A stretch of DNA of 64,000 bases from JAICUY01 sp035708065 (lineage in GTDB: Bacteria > Chloroflexota > Limnocylindria > QHBO01): the NCBI GenBank assembly GCA_035708065.1, contig DASSTC010000057.1, positions 1-64,000 of the forward strand. Direction: 5' to 3'. Under the pieces are notes generated by a model. That model had not been told where the DNA came from. It saw nothing but the letters and a program-made list of their open reading frames with translations, and did no database searches. This document shows positions 25,325-33,765 of this stretch, in pieces (the stretch's first letter is position 1; the number at the start of each line of letters is the position of its first letter). The position numbers were made by a program, and so were the translations under genes.

Positions 25325-26998
25325 TCAGCGCGCCACGTCGCGCCGCTGCATGCCCCAGCTGCCAAGCACGATGCCACCCACCGCCACCACCGCGCAGGCC
25401 GCGATGCCGGCGGCGTCCCACTGGCCGACCATCGGCTGGCCGAGGTGCGAGGTGAGCGCCAGCTGGTGGACCCAGTCGGGCAGGTTGAGCGGGGGAGCCA
25501 GCAGGTCGACCAGGTAGGTCGCCACCACCGCGACTGCGGCGATCTCGCCGGCCAGCGACGTGCGCCACAGGCCACCCGCGGCGAAGCCGACGCCGACGAC
25601 CGCCGCGGCGTACAGGCCCATCGCGACCGACCCCGCCATCGCGGTGCCGACCGCGACCTCGCCCGACGCGCCGCCGGCACCGATCGCCACCGCGAAGATG
25701 AGCGTCATGACGGCGACCGCCAGCAGCGCGCCGAACGCTCCGTCGATCACCCAGCCGACACGCGTCTGCGGCGTGGCCAGGATCTCCTCCAGGCGGCCGT
25801 CGGTCTCATCGGATGCCCACTTCGCGACGAACGTCGCGGCGGCGAAGCCGGCGGCGATGTAGAACAGCTGCAGGAACAGCTGCAGGAACCCGCCCGCCGA
25901 GGCGAGGTCGAAGGTGGGGAACGCGATCCGGAACGTGCGGAGCAGGTCCGGCGATGCGCCGATCTGCCGTGACATCGGTCCGACCAGCGAGGCGAGGGTG
26001 GCCGCGAAGAGGCCGATACCCACGCCCCAGGCCACCGCCCGCGGCAGCTGGTCCGCGAACGCTCGGCCGACCGGGCCGCGCACCCCGAGGAGCGCCGCCG
26101 GCAGCGGTGGCAGGCCGATGCGAGCGGTGACGCCCATGTCGCGCCGGGCAAAGAGCTCGACGCCGATCGCCAGGAACGCCGCCGCCGCGATGCCCACCAG
26201 CGCCAGGCCCGCCCAGTCGTACTGGCCGGCAAGCGCGACGTGGTTCGCCGTCCAGCGGAAGGGGCTCAGCGCCGCGAGCGGCCCGAGCACATCGAGCCCG
26301 TTGGCGGCCCACAGGATCGCCAACGCGACGCCGGCAAGGCCCGCCGCGGCGCCACGGCCGAGCAGCGGAGCGAGGGCGAAGGCCAGGCCGCCGAAGAAGA
26401 GCGCGTTGAAGCCGAGCCACAGGGCGAAGCCGACCGACGAGAGCAGCGGGACGGGATCGCCGAGTGCCGGGTTGCCGTAGGCGTTGGAGCTGACCGTGGT
26501 CATGACCACGAGCACCGCGAGGGCGAGCACGAGCATCGTCAGGTGCGCGGCAAGCTTCTCGAGCGCGATCCGCCGTTTGCCGAACGGCCCCGCCGCCACG
26601 ATGTCGAGGCTGCCCCGGCTGGCCTCGCCCGCGAGGGTCGACGAGAGCGCCAGGATCGACCAGATCCCCGTGAGCAGCACGAAGACGAGGCCGTATTTCC
26701 ACGTGAGGTAGCCGCCGAACGTGCCGAGCGCGACCGGCTTGCCGAAGAAGGTGACCATCTCCGGCGGCATGCCACCGATGAGGGCGTCGATCTCGTGACG
26801 CGCCTCGGGCGTGGGGAACACGCTCGGGATCGCGGCGCCCATCGCCAGCGCCAGGCCGCCGAGCAGGCCCGCCGCGATGATGAACGCAAGGCGCGAGTCG
26901 CGGATCGTCTTGGCGTAGATGCTCCCGAAGCCGTAGACCCGCGTCAGCAGCGGGATGCGCTGCGGGACGCCGGACGCAGGCTGCGCCAGGGCGGTCAT
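25325..26998 (-). CDS. ABC-2 exporter permease (fused two-half)
   Basis: This 557-residue protein has about twelve membrane helices in two repeats of six, as in the polyketide/antibiotic-exporter-type ABC-2 permeases. Direct repeats encoding FLQLFLQLF lie in a helix of the second half. It overlaps the cognate ATPase gene by 4 bp, which in turn overlaps a TetR-family regulator, a common arrangement for drug-inducible efflux. The exported compound is unknown. Confidence 0.88.
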   Translation of the reverse strand: MTALAQPASGVPQRIPLLTRVYGFGSIYAKTIRDSRLAFIIAAGLLGGLALAMGAAIPSVFPTPEARHEIDALIGGMPPEMVTFFGKPVALGTFGGYLTWKYGLVFVLLTGIWSILALSSTLAGEASRGSLDIVAAGPFGKRRIALEKLAAHLTMLVLALAVLVVMTTVSSNAYGNPALGDPVPLLSSVGFALWLGFNALFFGGLAFALAPLLGRGAAAGLAGVALAILWAANGLDVLGPLAALSPFRWTANHVALAGQYDWAGLALVGIAAAAFLAIGVELFARRDMGVTARIGLPPLPAALLGVRGPVGRAFADQLPRAVAWGVGIGLFAATLASLVGPMSRQIGASPDLLRTFRIAFPTFDLASAGGFLQLFLQLFYIAAGFAAATFVAKWASDETDGRLEEILATPQTRVGWVIDGAFGALLAVAVMTLIFAVAIGAGGASGEVAVGTAMAGSVAMGLYAAAVVGVGFAAGGLWRTSLAGEIAAVAVVATYLVDLLAPPLNLPDWVHQLALTSHLGQPMVGQWDAAGIAACAVVAVGGIVLGSWGMQRRDVAR

Positions 26999-27900
26999 GC
27001 GCTCACCCCGTGGCCAGTCTCGCTGTACTGGGCCAGGAAGGTCTCCTCGAGGCTCGGTTCGCGGCTCACGAAGTCGGCGAGCTCGAACCGCGCCGCCTCC
27101 TTCACGACGGGCGCAATCGGTCCTGAGACGTGCATGCGCAGGGTGTGGTCATCGGCGGTCACGTTGCTGACGCCCTCGATCCGTTCGAACGCCTCGACCG
27201 GCACCGGACCGCTGAAGCGCAGCTCGACCTGGTGCGCCGCCAGGTCGCGCAACGCGTCGACCCGGTCGACCTTGACCAGCTCGCCGCCGCGGATGATCGC
27301 GACGCGGTCACAGGTCTTCTCGACCTCCGACAGGACGTGGCTCGACATAAAGACGGTGCGACCCTCCGCCTTCGCCTCGGCGATCACCGCGAAGAAGGTC
27401 TGCTGCACGAGCGGGTCGAGCCCGGAGGTCGGCTCGTCGAGGATGAGCAGGTCGGGCCGATGCTGCAGCGCCGCGATGAGCCCGATCTTCTGCTTGTTGC
27501 CCTTCGAGTACTCCTTGTAGCGCCGCGACGGATCGACGTCGAAGCGTTCGATCAGCGAGCGCTGGTAGGACCGATCCACGCCGCCGCGCAGGTTGGCGAA
27601 GTACTGGAGCGTCTGGCCGCCGGTCAGGCGGTCGTAGAGCGCGAATTCGCCGGGCAGGTAGCCGATGCGCCGATGGATGGCGACCGGGTCCTCGGTCGTC
27701 TGGATGCCGAAGACGAACGCTCGGCCGCCGGTCGGCCGGATGAGGTCCAGCAGCGTGCGGATCGTCGTCGTCTTGCCGGCGCCGTTGGGGCCGAGGAAGC
27801 CAAAAACCTCGTTCTCTTCGACCGTCAGGTCGACGTCGGTGATGCCTCGATGCGCCCCGTACGCCTTCGTCAGCTTCTCGGTGTGGATGACTGCGGTCAC
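26995..27900 (-). CDS. ABC-2 exporter ATP-binding protein
   Basis: This 301-residue ABC ATPase has Walker A GPNGAGKTTT, a signature region YSKGNKQKIGL (a form common in drug exporters), Walker B LLILDEPTSGLD and the SSHVLSE switch. GTG 27900 has AAGGAG about 9 nt upstream and overlaps the regulator's stop (GTGA). It powers the adjacent ABC-2 permease. Confidence 0.92.
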   Translation of the reverse strand: MTAVIHTEKLTKAYGAHRGITDVDLTVEENEVFGFLGPNGAGKTTTIRTLLDLIRPTGGRAFVFGIQTTEDPVAIHRRIGYLPGEFALYDRLTGGQTLQYFANLRGGVDRSYQRSLIERFDVDPSRRYKEYSKGNKQKIGLIAALQHRPDLLILDEPTSGLDPLVQQTFFAVIAEAKAEGRTVFMSSHVLSEVEKTCDRVAIIRGGELVKVDRVDALRDLAAHQVELRFSGPVPVEAFERIEGVSNVTADDHTLRMHVSGPIAPVVKEAARFELADFVSREPSLEETFLAQYSETGHGVSA

Positions 27901-28622
27901 CTGGGGTTGCTCCTTTCGAGCGGTGCTTGCTCCGTGAACGAACCGAACCACTCGCGAACGACCGATGGATCGACGAGCTCGAGCGTTCCGCGCGGGACGC
28001 CCAGGATCTTCTCGAGTGCGCCGAGGTAGCCGGCGAAGGTCGACTCGACGTCGGCGACCGACACCTCGCCCGCCTGCGCCGCGAGATAAAGGTGGCCGGC
28101 CCGCTCGTTGAGCGCGAGCAGCAGCGCCACGAACACCTCGGCCGAGTTCGCCGGAGCCGAGGCATCGAACGTCCCCTCGGCATTTCCCTGCTCGATGATC
28201 CGGCGCAGAACCGGCGTCATGCGCTCGCTGACGTGACGGCGGAACTTCTCGCGAACGACGATGTTCTCTTCGGAATACCACGTGTCGAGCAGCGCGAGCA
28301 GCAGCTCCTTGCGCTGCGTCTTCCAGCTGCTGATGCCGGCGAACAGCCGGCTGAGCTTCTGGGGGGCGGGGACCGTCGAGTCGTCAAGCAGCGGATTCGC
28401 ATTGGCGAGCGCCGCCGCGGTCATCCGTTCGACGATCCCCTCGAGCAGATCGGCCTTCGACCCGAAGTAGTGGTAGAAGGCGCCCTTCGACGCGCCGGTC
28501 GCAGCCAGCACGTCCTGGACGCTGACCTGATCGAATCCCTTCGACGCCATCAAGGCCTGTCCGGCGTCGATGAACCGGTCGCGGCGCAGGCCGTGGGCGA
28601 CCGGATCGAGCGTGCGAGCCAC
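27897..28622 (-). CDS. TetR-family transcriptional regulator of the ABC exporter
   Basis: This 241-residue protein has an N-terminal TetR helix-turn-helix (DVLAATGASKGAFYHYFGSKADLL) and a helical ligand-binding domain. It is the first gene of the regulator-ATPase-permease operon and starts with GTG 28622. A 23-bp near-perfect palindrome lies 24 bp upstream, where bound repressor would block the operon's own promoter, so autorepression with drug induction is inferred. Confidence 0.93.
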   Translation of the reverse strand: MARTLDPVAHGLRRDRFIDAGQALMASKGFDQVSVQDVLAATGASKGAFYHYFGSKADLLEGIVERMTAAALANANPLLDDSTVPAPQKLSRLFAGISSWKTQRKELLLALLDTWYSEENIVVREKFRRHVSERMTPVLRRIIEQGNAEGTFDASAPANSAEVFVALLLALNERAGHLYLAAQAGEVSVADVESTFAGYLGALEKILGVPRGTLELVDPSVVREWFGSFTEQAPLERSNPR

Positions 28623-28645
28623 GTGTTCCTGTCGCCTCCGAGTAA

Positions 28646-28668
28646 CTTAGACCGACGGTCGGTTTAAG
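28646..28668. promoter_or_regulatory. TetR-type operator
   Basis: CTTA-ACCGAC at 28646-28656 mirrors GTCGGT-TAAG at 28658-28668 around a central G; only one base pair of the 23-bp site breaks symmetry. Site form and position 24 bp before the TetR gene make self-regulation very likely. Confidence 0.75.
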
Positions 28669-28713
28669 AATAGCCTCGGTGTCAAGGGCCTCGGACGGCG
28701 TGGGGTGCCCGCC

Positions 28714-28908
28714 TCAGTAACCGCGCGGGTCGCTCGAGCCCTCACTCTCCTCGTCGGCTGCGGGAACGTCCGTGCCAATGCCACCCCGCACCCGTGGCGG
28801 CCGGCGGCCGAAGCCGCGGTTGGTCCCACCCAGGCCGGCCAGGCCCTCGACCTCGGTCTTCTCGCCGCCGCCGGCGCCGGACCGATGCAGGAAGTGCGCC
28901 TCGTTCAG
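28714..28908 (-). CDS. Candidate 64-residue protein with CTG start coupled to LLM oxidoreductase
   Basis: A frame of 65 codons begins with CTG (28908-28906), which overlaps the TGA stop of the oxidoreductase gene as CTGA, and ends at 28714. It has no ATG, GTG or TTG near its beginning. Third codon positions are about 86% G or C, above the local average, which supports coding. The product would be Gly-rich and charged (HRSGAGGGEKTEVEGLAG ... EESEGSSDPRGY), without recognised domains. The alternatives are a frameshifted tail of the oxidoreductase or chance. Confidence 0.4.
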   Translation of the reverse strand: MNEAHFLHRSGAGGGEKTEVEGLAGLGGTNRGFGRRPPRVRGGIGTDVPAADEESEGSSDPRGY

Positions 28909-29801
28909 CGTGTCCGATCACGCATGCGGGTCGTCGCGTCGGCGAGGCGTCGCACCGCCTCCGGCGTCGAAGGGTAGGTCGTCACCATGACGTGGCCGAC
29001 GCCGGCCCGTGCGTAGTCGTCCAGGCCGGCGGCGATGTCGACGGTCGACCCGGACAGCGAGACCTTCGGGGTCGGGCCGTTGCCGACGAGGTCGCCGAAC
29101 ACGACGTTCAGGCCGACGGTCAGCTCGATCGATGCGAAGTCGCGGCCGACGTGCGCGCACGCCGTGCGAAGCGGCGCGATCCGCTCCTCGAGCCCCGAGA
29201 CCGGGCCGAGCCACGCGCAGTTGAACGCGTCGGCGAGCTCGGCGACGAGCCGCATCATGCGAGGCCGCCGTGCCGCCATGAGCAGCGGCGTGCGAACCGC
29301 CGGGGAAGGCAGCAGGACCACGTCGCGTGCCACGTGGTGCCGGCCCTCGAACGAGGCGGACCCGTCCCGCAGCAGCGCGGCGAGGATACGCACTCCCTCC
29401 TCGAAGGCGCCGACCCGGCCCGCGAACGGGAAGCCGAAGGCGTCGAACTCCGGCTCATGCCATCCTGCACCCACCCCGAGGATCAGGCGGCCGTCGCTGA
29501 CCTCCTGCAGCGTCGCGGCCATCTTGGCGAGGAGCGCCGGGTTGCGGAACGCCATCGCCAGCACGAGCGTTCCGAGCTGGACGCGCGAAGTCTCGGCTGC
29601 CAGCGCCGACAGGATCGTCCAGCCTTCGTGTTGCCCCTCGGGGCGCTCGCCGGGGAAGCGAAAGAGGAGGTGATCGAAGACCCAGATGGAGTCGAGGCCC
29701 GACTCTTCGGTCGCCCGGGCCATCGCGCGCAGCTCCGCGTAGGTGGAGTAACGTCCGAATGCGTCGTCGAGCCCGATCGGCATCACCACGCCGACCTTCA
29801 T
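28905..29801 (-). CDS. LLM-class (F420/FMN-dependent) oxidoreductase
   Basis: This 298-residue luciferase-like TIM barrel has SGLDSIWVFDHLL, LGTLVLAMAFRNPALLAKMAATL and LGVGAGWHEPEFDAFGFP, diagnostic of the F420-dependent branch. The substrate is unknown. ATG 29801 overlaps the stop of the upstream Cys-containing hypothetical gene, and its own stop overlaps a possible CTG-initiated short gene. The use of F420 is a family inference; no F420 biosynthesis gene is in the window. Confidence 0.88.
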   Translation of the reverse strand: MKVGVVMPIGLDDAFGRYSTYAELRAMARATEESGLDSIWVFDHLLFRFPGERPEGQHEGWTILSALAAETSRVQLGTLVLAMAFRNPALLAKMAATLQEVSDGRLILGVGAGWHEPEFDAFGFPFAGRVGAFEEGVRILAALLRDGSASFEGRHHVARDVVLLPSPAVRTPLLMAARRPRMMRLVAELADAFNCAWLGPVSGLEERIAPLRTACAHVGRDFASIELTVGLNVVFGDLVGNGPTPKVSLSGSTVDIAAGLDDYARAGVGHVMVTTYPSTPEAVRRLADATTRMRDRTR

Positions 29802-30427
29802 GCGGCGCGGCCCCGGAGATGCCGCACCACCTCGTCGGCGAGCGCCTCGAGCCCGCGGCGATGGACCGTGACGCGGTGGGCGACGTGGCAGACATCGAAC
29901 CGGTACAGCGCGCTGACCTTGTGCGGCAGCGGTGTCGGCGCCCAGATGACGAGGAGCTGCGCCCAGGCGCAGTCTCGCAGCGCATCGGTCTGGTTCGGCA
30001 GGTTCGAGGTGCCGTCGACGAAGCGCAGGTTCATTCCGGCGAGCTCGCGCTCGAGCTCGACGTAGGCCGGTGGCCGGCCACCGACGACCAGGACGCGACG
30101 GATGCCAGCGGTCACGCACGCATCGGCCATCGCGCGCAGTGCGCGGCGGTTGTTCGAGCCGGAGCAGATCGAGCAGTGCGGCTTGGCGACCTCGAGCGGC
30201 AGGCGGCCGTCCCTCCCGACCGCGGCGGCACATGAGGCATCGGCGCAATGACGGACCACCGCGGCGTCGAGCGCGGCGCGGACGCGATCCAGCTTCTCGG
30301 CCGCCATGCGCTCCTTGCCGGGCCGCGTCAGCCCGGCCGCCTCCAGCACGCCGCGCGCGGCCGCGCGCGCATCGGCCGTGACGAAGCCTTCGTCACGCAG
30401 CAACGCGTCGATCAGGAGGTCGGGCAT
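29798..30427 (-). CDS. Hypothetical protein with Cys-rich centre (DUF2325-like C-terminal fold)
   Basis: This 209-residue protein has a helical N-terminal half and a central cysteine group (HCADASCAAAVG, KPHCSICSGSNNRRA) that could bind a metal. The C-terminal half (VLVVGGRPPAYVELER ... LRFVDGTSN ... LLVIWAPTPLPHKVSALY) resembles the DUF2325 fold; this similarity is tentative. It is co-translated with the LLM oxidoreductase. It is divergent from the lipase gene with only 42 bp between the two starts. Confidence 0.6.
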   Translation of the reverse strand: MPDLLIDALLRDEGFVTADARAAARGVLEAAGLTRPGKERMAAEKLDRVRAALDAAVVRHCADASCAAAVGRDGRLPLEVAKPHCSICSGSNNRRALRAMADACVTAGIRRVLVVGGRPPAYVELERELAGMNLRFVDGTSNLPNQTDALRDCAWAQLLVIWAPTPLPHKVSALYRFDVCHVAHRVTVHRRGLEALADEVVRHLRGRAA

Positions 30428-30469
30428 GCAGCGAACCATAGCGCCTCCGCATCGGTCATCATCCCGGGC

Positions 30470-31354
30470 ATGTCTTCGCGGACCGATACGGTCGCAGCCA
30501 CCGACGGCACGCCGCTGCTGACCCGCTCGTGGCCGGTCGCCGGCAAGCCATGGGCGGTCCTCCTGCTGGTGCACGGCCTGTCGGAGCACTCCGGTCGCTA
30601 CGAGCACGTCGGGGAGTGGCTGGCAGCGGCCGGCCTCGAGGTGCACGCCTACGACCATCGCGGCTTCGGCGGTTCGGGCGGCAGGCGCGGAGACGTGCCG
30701 CGCTGGTCGCTGCTGCTCGACGACCTGGAGCAGCGGCTGGCGGCGGTGCGCCGTCCCGGCCTGCCGGTGGCGCTGTACGGGCACTCGATGGGCGGGCTGA
30801 TCTGCGTCGAGTACGCCGAGAGCTCGCGGCCGCAGCCGGACGCACTCGTCGTCTCATCCCCTGCGCTCGATTCGAGTCACCCGCGCTACCTGCACTGGCT
30901 GGCCGCGGTCGTCGGCCGCATCGTGCCGTGGCTCAGCGTGCCGGGCGGAGACGACTTCTCGGTGCTGTCACGAGATCCGGCGGTCGGGGCGGCATTCGCG
31001 CACGACCCGCTCGTCGTCAACCGCGCGACGGCGCGCTTCGGCCGCGAAGTGTTCGAGGCCCAACGCCGCACCCGGCGGCGGCTGCCGCGGATCCACATCC
31101 CGACGTTGGTGATGCACGGCGATTCGGACCGGCTCGTGCCGCCGTCGGCATCGGCGGCGCTCGGTCGACTGGCCGGCGCCACGCGGCGCGTGTATCCGGG
31201 CCTGCGCCACGAGCTGCACAACGAGCCGGAGGCCCGGCACATCGTGGCCGACGTCGTCGCCTGGCTGCGGTCACGCCTCGTCGACGACGACCGGCTCCTC
31301 GAGCACGACCGGACGGCGCACGAAGAAGAGCAGCGCCGCCCCGAGCAGCAGTGA
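30470..31354 (+). CDS. Alpha/beta hydrolase, monoacylglycerol lipase-like
   Basis: This 294-residue serine hydrolase has the oxyanion motif LVHGLSEHSGRY, the nucleophile elbow GHSMGG and a late acidic residue and histidine in MHGDSDRLVPP and LRHELHNEPE. That matches lysophospholipase/monoacylglycerol lipases. No signal peptide is seen. The charged C-terminal tail (about 25 residues) is encoded in a stretch that is also the 3' end of the convergent gene, an 84-bp overlap. Confidence 0.88.
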   Translation: MSSRTDTVAATDGTPLLTRSWPVAGKPWAVLLLVHGLSEHSGRYEHVGEWLAAAGLEVHAYDHRGFGGSGGRRGDVPRWSLLLDDLEQRLAAVRRPGLPVALYGHSMGGLICVEYAESSRPQPDALVVSSPALDSSHPRYLHWLAAVVGRIVPWLSVPGGDDFSVLSRDPAVGAAFAHDPLVVNRATARFGREVFEAQRRTRRRLPRIHIPTLVMHGDSDRLVPPSASAALGRLAGATRRVYPGLRHELHNEPEARHIVADVVAWLRSRLVDDDRLLEHDRTAHEEEQRRPEQQ

Positions 31355-31975
31355 GCCGAGCGCCGGGACCGAGAGCCAGGCCAGCAGTGCCAGGAAGGCG
31401 AGGCGCAGCCCACCGCCGGCGATGATCGCGGCCGTGCCGCGACTCCCGCTCAGGGCCTCGAGCCGGACGGTCAGGCGCTGCATGTCGTCGTGCAGGCGGT
31501 CGAGGTCGCTGCCGCTCGTGTCGAGCGCGGTGCTGATCGAGTCGAGGTCGCCCGACAGGCTCTGCAGCTGGGTCGACAGCTCGTTGAAGTTGGCGGCCAT
31601 CGGCAGCAGCGGCTGGGTGCCGAAGATCGAGAGGGACATCGCCCCCGCCAGCTGCGCGCTCGTGGTGGACGCCTGGTCGACCAGGTTGCCGGCGTCGTCG
31701 GCCGCGGTGCTGCTCTGGGTCACGCCGCCGCGCAGGTTGTCGAGCGCGGTCACCGAGCTGCGGGCCGTGGTGGCCGCCGCGGTCAGCGTGCTCGACAGTG
31801 ACCCCGTCAGCTGCTCGGCACGGCCGAGTGCGGCGCCGCCGACCAGGAGGGAGACGACGATCAGCACGATGCCCAGCACGCCGTAGGCGACGAGCCCGAC
31901 GCCCGCCGCGCGGGCGACGCCCGGACCGATGCTGATGCCGGTGACAGAGCGATTGGTCATGGGGCGGCCACGCAT
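31271..31975 (-). CDS. Membrane protein with long coiled-coil periplasmic segment
   Basis: This protein of up to 234 residues has an N-terminal membrane helix (VGLVAYGVLGIVLIVVSLLV), about 125 residues of Ser/Thr/Ala/Leu-rich heptad-like sequence (LDNLRGGV ... LQSLSGDLDSISTALD), and a C-terminal pair of hydrophobic segments before a charged tail. The shape recalls methyl-accepting or RNA-independent tether proteins, but no family is recognised. The start could be ATG 31975 or 31960; neither has a clear ribosome site. The 3' end overlaps the lipase gene antisense by 84 bp. Confidence 0.6.
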   Translation of the reverse strand: MRGRPMTNRSVTGISIGPGVARAAGVGLVAYGVLGIVLIVVSLLVGGAALGRAEQLTGSLSSTLTAAATTARSSVTALDNLRGGVTQSSTAADDAGNLVDQASTTSAQLAGAMSLSIFGTQPLLPMAANFNELSTQLQSLSGDLDSISTALDTSGSDLDRLHDDMQRLTVRLEALSGSRGTAAIIAGGGLRLAFLALLAWLSVPALGSLLLGAALLFFVRRPVVLEEPVVVDEA

Positions 31976-32043
31976 GCAACAGCGGTGCCCGCTGGCATGC
32001 CCGGTGCTGGGAGAGCGCCCAACGCTGCATCCACGGGGGAACG

Positions 32044-32256
32044 GTGGACGGACGAACGAGGAATCAGCTGGCGGTACGGACCGTCGTGGTCAGCTATCGC
32101 GCTGCCCTGCGGCACGCCCGCAACGGCGATCGAGAGCGGCTGCGCCGGCGCGCGCTGGAGCTCCTCGACGTCGTCGCCGTGCGTGTCGAGCCCGAGCACG
32201 ACCCGGCCCTCATCCGGCTGCTGGACGAGGCCCGGGAGACGGTCGCCTCCACCTAG
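32044..32256 (+). CDS. Small hypothetical protein (70 residues)
   Basis: This GTG-initiated frame encodes a basic, helical peptide (SYRAALRHARNGDRERLRRRALELL ... LIRLLDEARETV). Codon third positions are strongly G/C, as in neighbouring genes. No family is recognised. It lies between the divergent membrane-protein gene and the tRNA on the opposite strand. Confidence 0.45.
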   Translation: MDGRTRNQLAVRTVVVSYRAALRHARNGDRERLRRRALELLDVVAVRVEPEHDPALIRLLDEARETVAST

Positions 32257-32269
32257 CCGCGAGCGGTGG

Positions 32270-32342
32270 AGCGGGAGACGGGGATCGAACCCGCGACATT
32301 CAGCTTGGAAGGCTGACGCTCTGCCAACTGAGCTACTCCCGC
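32270..32342 (-). tRNA. tRNA-Gly (anticodon TCC)
   Basis: The minus strand folds into a complete cloverleaf: acceptor GCGGGAG paired with CTCCCGC, D-arm GCTC...GAGC, anticodon stem TCAGC/GCTGA with loop CTTCCAA (anticodon TCC), and T-arm GCGGG-TTCGATC-CCCGT. The discriminator base is T and CCA is not encoded. It reads GGA/GGG glycine codons. Confidence 0.97.
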
Positions 32343-32474
32343 ACCGCAAGCAACGCGCGCCAGACGATAACGCACTTCGGCACTCCGGCCAACCGACCGA
32401 GCGAACCCGCTGATCCCACGGCACGGAACGTGCGCCAGAGTCCACGCCCATCATCGCCCGCGGAGCCCCACGGA

Positions 32475-32675
32475 TTGGACCGACGCGACATCGAGCTGCA
32501 GATTCGCATCATCCGGCTGACGTACCGTCGCGAGGCGCGCGACCACCGGTCGCGGACGCTGGACGACTTCCGCCGGCGGGCGAAGGAGATCATCGACGGC
32601 ATCGCGCCGCTCGAGCCCGATCTCGAGCGGGAGCTCGACGACCTCCGCCGCGAGATCGGTTTGCTCGAGGACTAG
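32475..32675 (+). CDS. Small charged helical protein (66 residues)
   Basis: A TTG start at 32475 follows GCGGAG by about 9 nt and encodes LDRRDIELQIRIIRLTYRR ... ELDDLRREIGLLED, a highly charged helix pair. Codon usage is gene-like. Its stop overlaps that of the convergent receiver gene by 4 bp (CTAG). Function is unknown. Confidence 0.55.
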   Translation: MDRRDIELQIRIIRLTYRREARDHRSRTLDDFRRRAKEIIDGIAPLEPDLERELDDLRREIGLLED

Positions 32676-33061
32676 CCGGTCGCGGCGGCCAGCAGCTCGT
32701 CGATCTTGGCGATGAGCTCGTCGATCGCGAACGGCTTCTGCAGCCGCTCGACCAGGTGCGTCGTCTCGAGCTTGTCGCCGACCTCACCCAGGGCGCGCTG
32801 GTCGGCGCTGCAGACGAGGATCGGGATCGATACCAGATCGTCGTCGGCCCGCACCTGCATCGCCATGTGCCAGCCGTGGAGCTCGTCGCTGCCCATCCGC
32901 AGATCGATGATCAGCAGCTCGGGGTTCGACTCCTTCACGTGCACCAGCGCATCGTCGCGGTCGCCGTCGATCAGGGTGACGGTGTGTCGCTCATCGGTCA
33001 GGATCTCGCCGACGAGCTCGAGGAAGTCGGGGTTGTCGTTCACGACGGTGATCCGCGGCAC
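32672..33061 (-). CDS. Single-domain response regulator receiver
   Basis: This 129-residue CheY-like receiver has the phospho-acceptor Asp53 in LLIIDLRMG and the conserved lysine in LQKPF. The acidic pair near the N-terminus is weaker (NDNPD). It has no output domain, so it would act in a phosphorelay or by protein contact. No kinase is adjacent; the PAS-GAF kinase at 34615 already has its own receiver partner. Confidence 0.88.
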   Translation of the reverse strand: MPRITVVNDNPDFLELVGEILTDERHTVTLIDGDRDDALVHVKESNPELLIIDLRMGSDELHGWHMAMQVRADDDLVSIPILVCSADQRALGEVGDKLETTHLVERLQKPFAIDELIAKIDELLAAATG

Positions 33062-33123
33062 TGGCCTTTTCTCCGATCCGGCCCGGCGGGCTCATGAAGC
33101 AGCGCGAATTCTACGCCGCAGGC

Positions 33124-33663
33124 TCAACCAGTGCTCGCGGTGCGGCGGCTGACGAACTCGGCGACGCGGTCGAGCGCATCGTCGAGCACCGGACCAAGGC
33201 CGTGGCCGACCCGCGCGTACGTCACCAGCTGCCCGTGCGACAGTCGCTCGACGGCCTTCCGCAGCAGACCGATGTCGGCGAACGGATCCGACTCGCCGGA
33301 CAACAGCAGCACCGGGCAGTCGATCGACAACCAGTGAGCCGTGCGCTCCTCCCAGCGCTCACGGCGGCCGGGCGGGTGCAGCGGATAGGAGAGCAGCACG
33401 AGGCCGGCGACCTCGACGTCGGCGGCGAGCAGCGACGCGACGCGGCCGCCGAACGAATGGCCTCCGATCATCGTCCGCTCCGAGCCGAGCTCCGCCAGCA
33501 GCCGGCGGTAGACGGCGAGCGCCGGATCCGTCCGGCCACGTGGCAGCGCGATCGCCCGTGCCTGGACGCCCCGCCGCTGGAGGCCGCGCACATGTGGCGC
33601 CAGCCGCTCGACGCCGCCGGATGCGCCCGGCGCCAGCAGCAGCCCAGCCGATCGCCTCGTCAT
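33124..33663 (-). CDS. Alpha/beta hydrolase, KANL3/Tex30-like
   Basis: This 179-residue protein has LAPGASG near the N-terminus, a GGHSFGG nucleophile elbow, and VLLLSGESDPFADI with a late HGLG motif. These match the KANL3/Tex30 branch of small alpha/beta hydrolases, annotated in bacteria as dienelactone-hydrolase-like proteins. The substrate is unknown. It is divergent from the secreted glycoside-hydrolase-like gene. Confidence 0.8.
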   Translation of the reverse strand: MTRRSAGLLLAPGASGGVERLAPHVRGLQRRGVQARAIALPRGRTDPALAVYRRLLAELGSERTMIGGHSFGGRVASLLAADVEVAGLVLLSYPLHPPGRRERWEERTAHWLSIDCPVLLLSGESDPFADIGLLRKAVERLSHGQLVTYARVGHGLGPVLDDALDRVAEFVSRRTASTG

Positions 33664-33765
33664 CGGTCGAGGATACGCAGCGCGCTGCCCGAGGGCCTGC
33701 TCGCTTGCGGATCGTGACGTGGCTGATAGGCTGTGCGGCGGATCCATACCGAGCCCCCGAGTCAA

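Noticed and set aside
25860..25895. Short direct repeat GCTGCAGGAACA as a possible mobile or CRISPR repeat
   Set aside because: It lies within the permease gene and encodes a repeated helix sequence; only two units without spacers.
31957..32454. 165-codon minus-strand frame around the tRNA
   Set aside because: It runs through the tRNA-Gly gene on the same strand, so it is not a protein gene.
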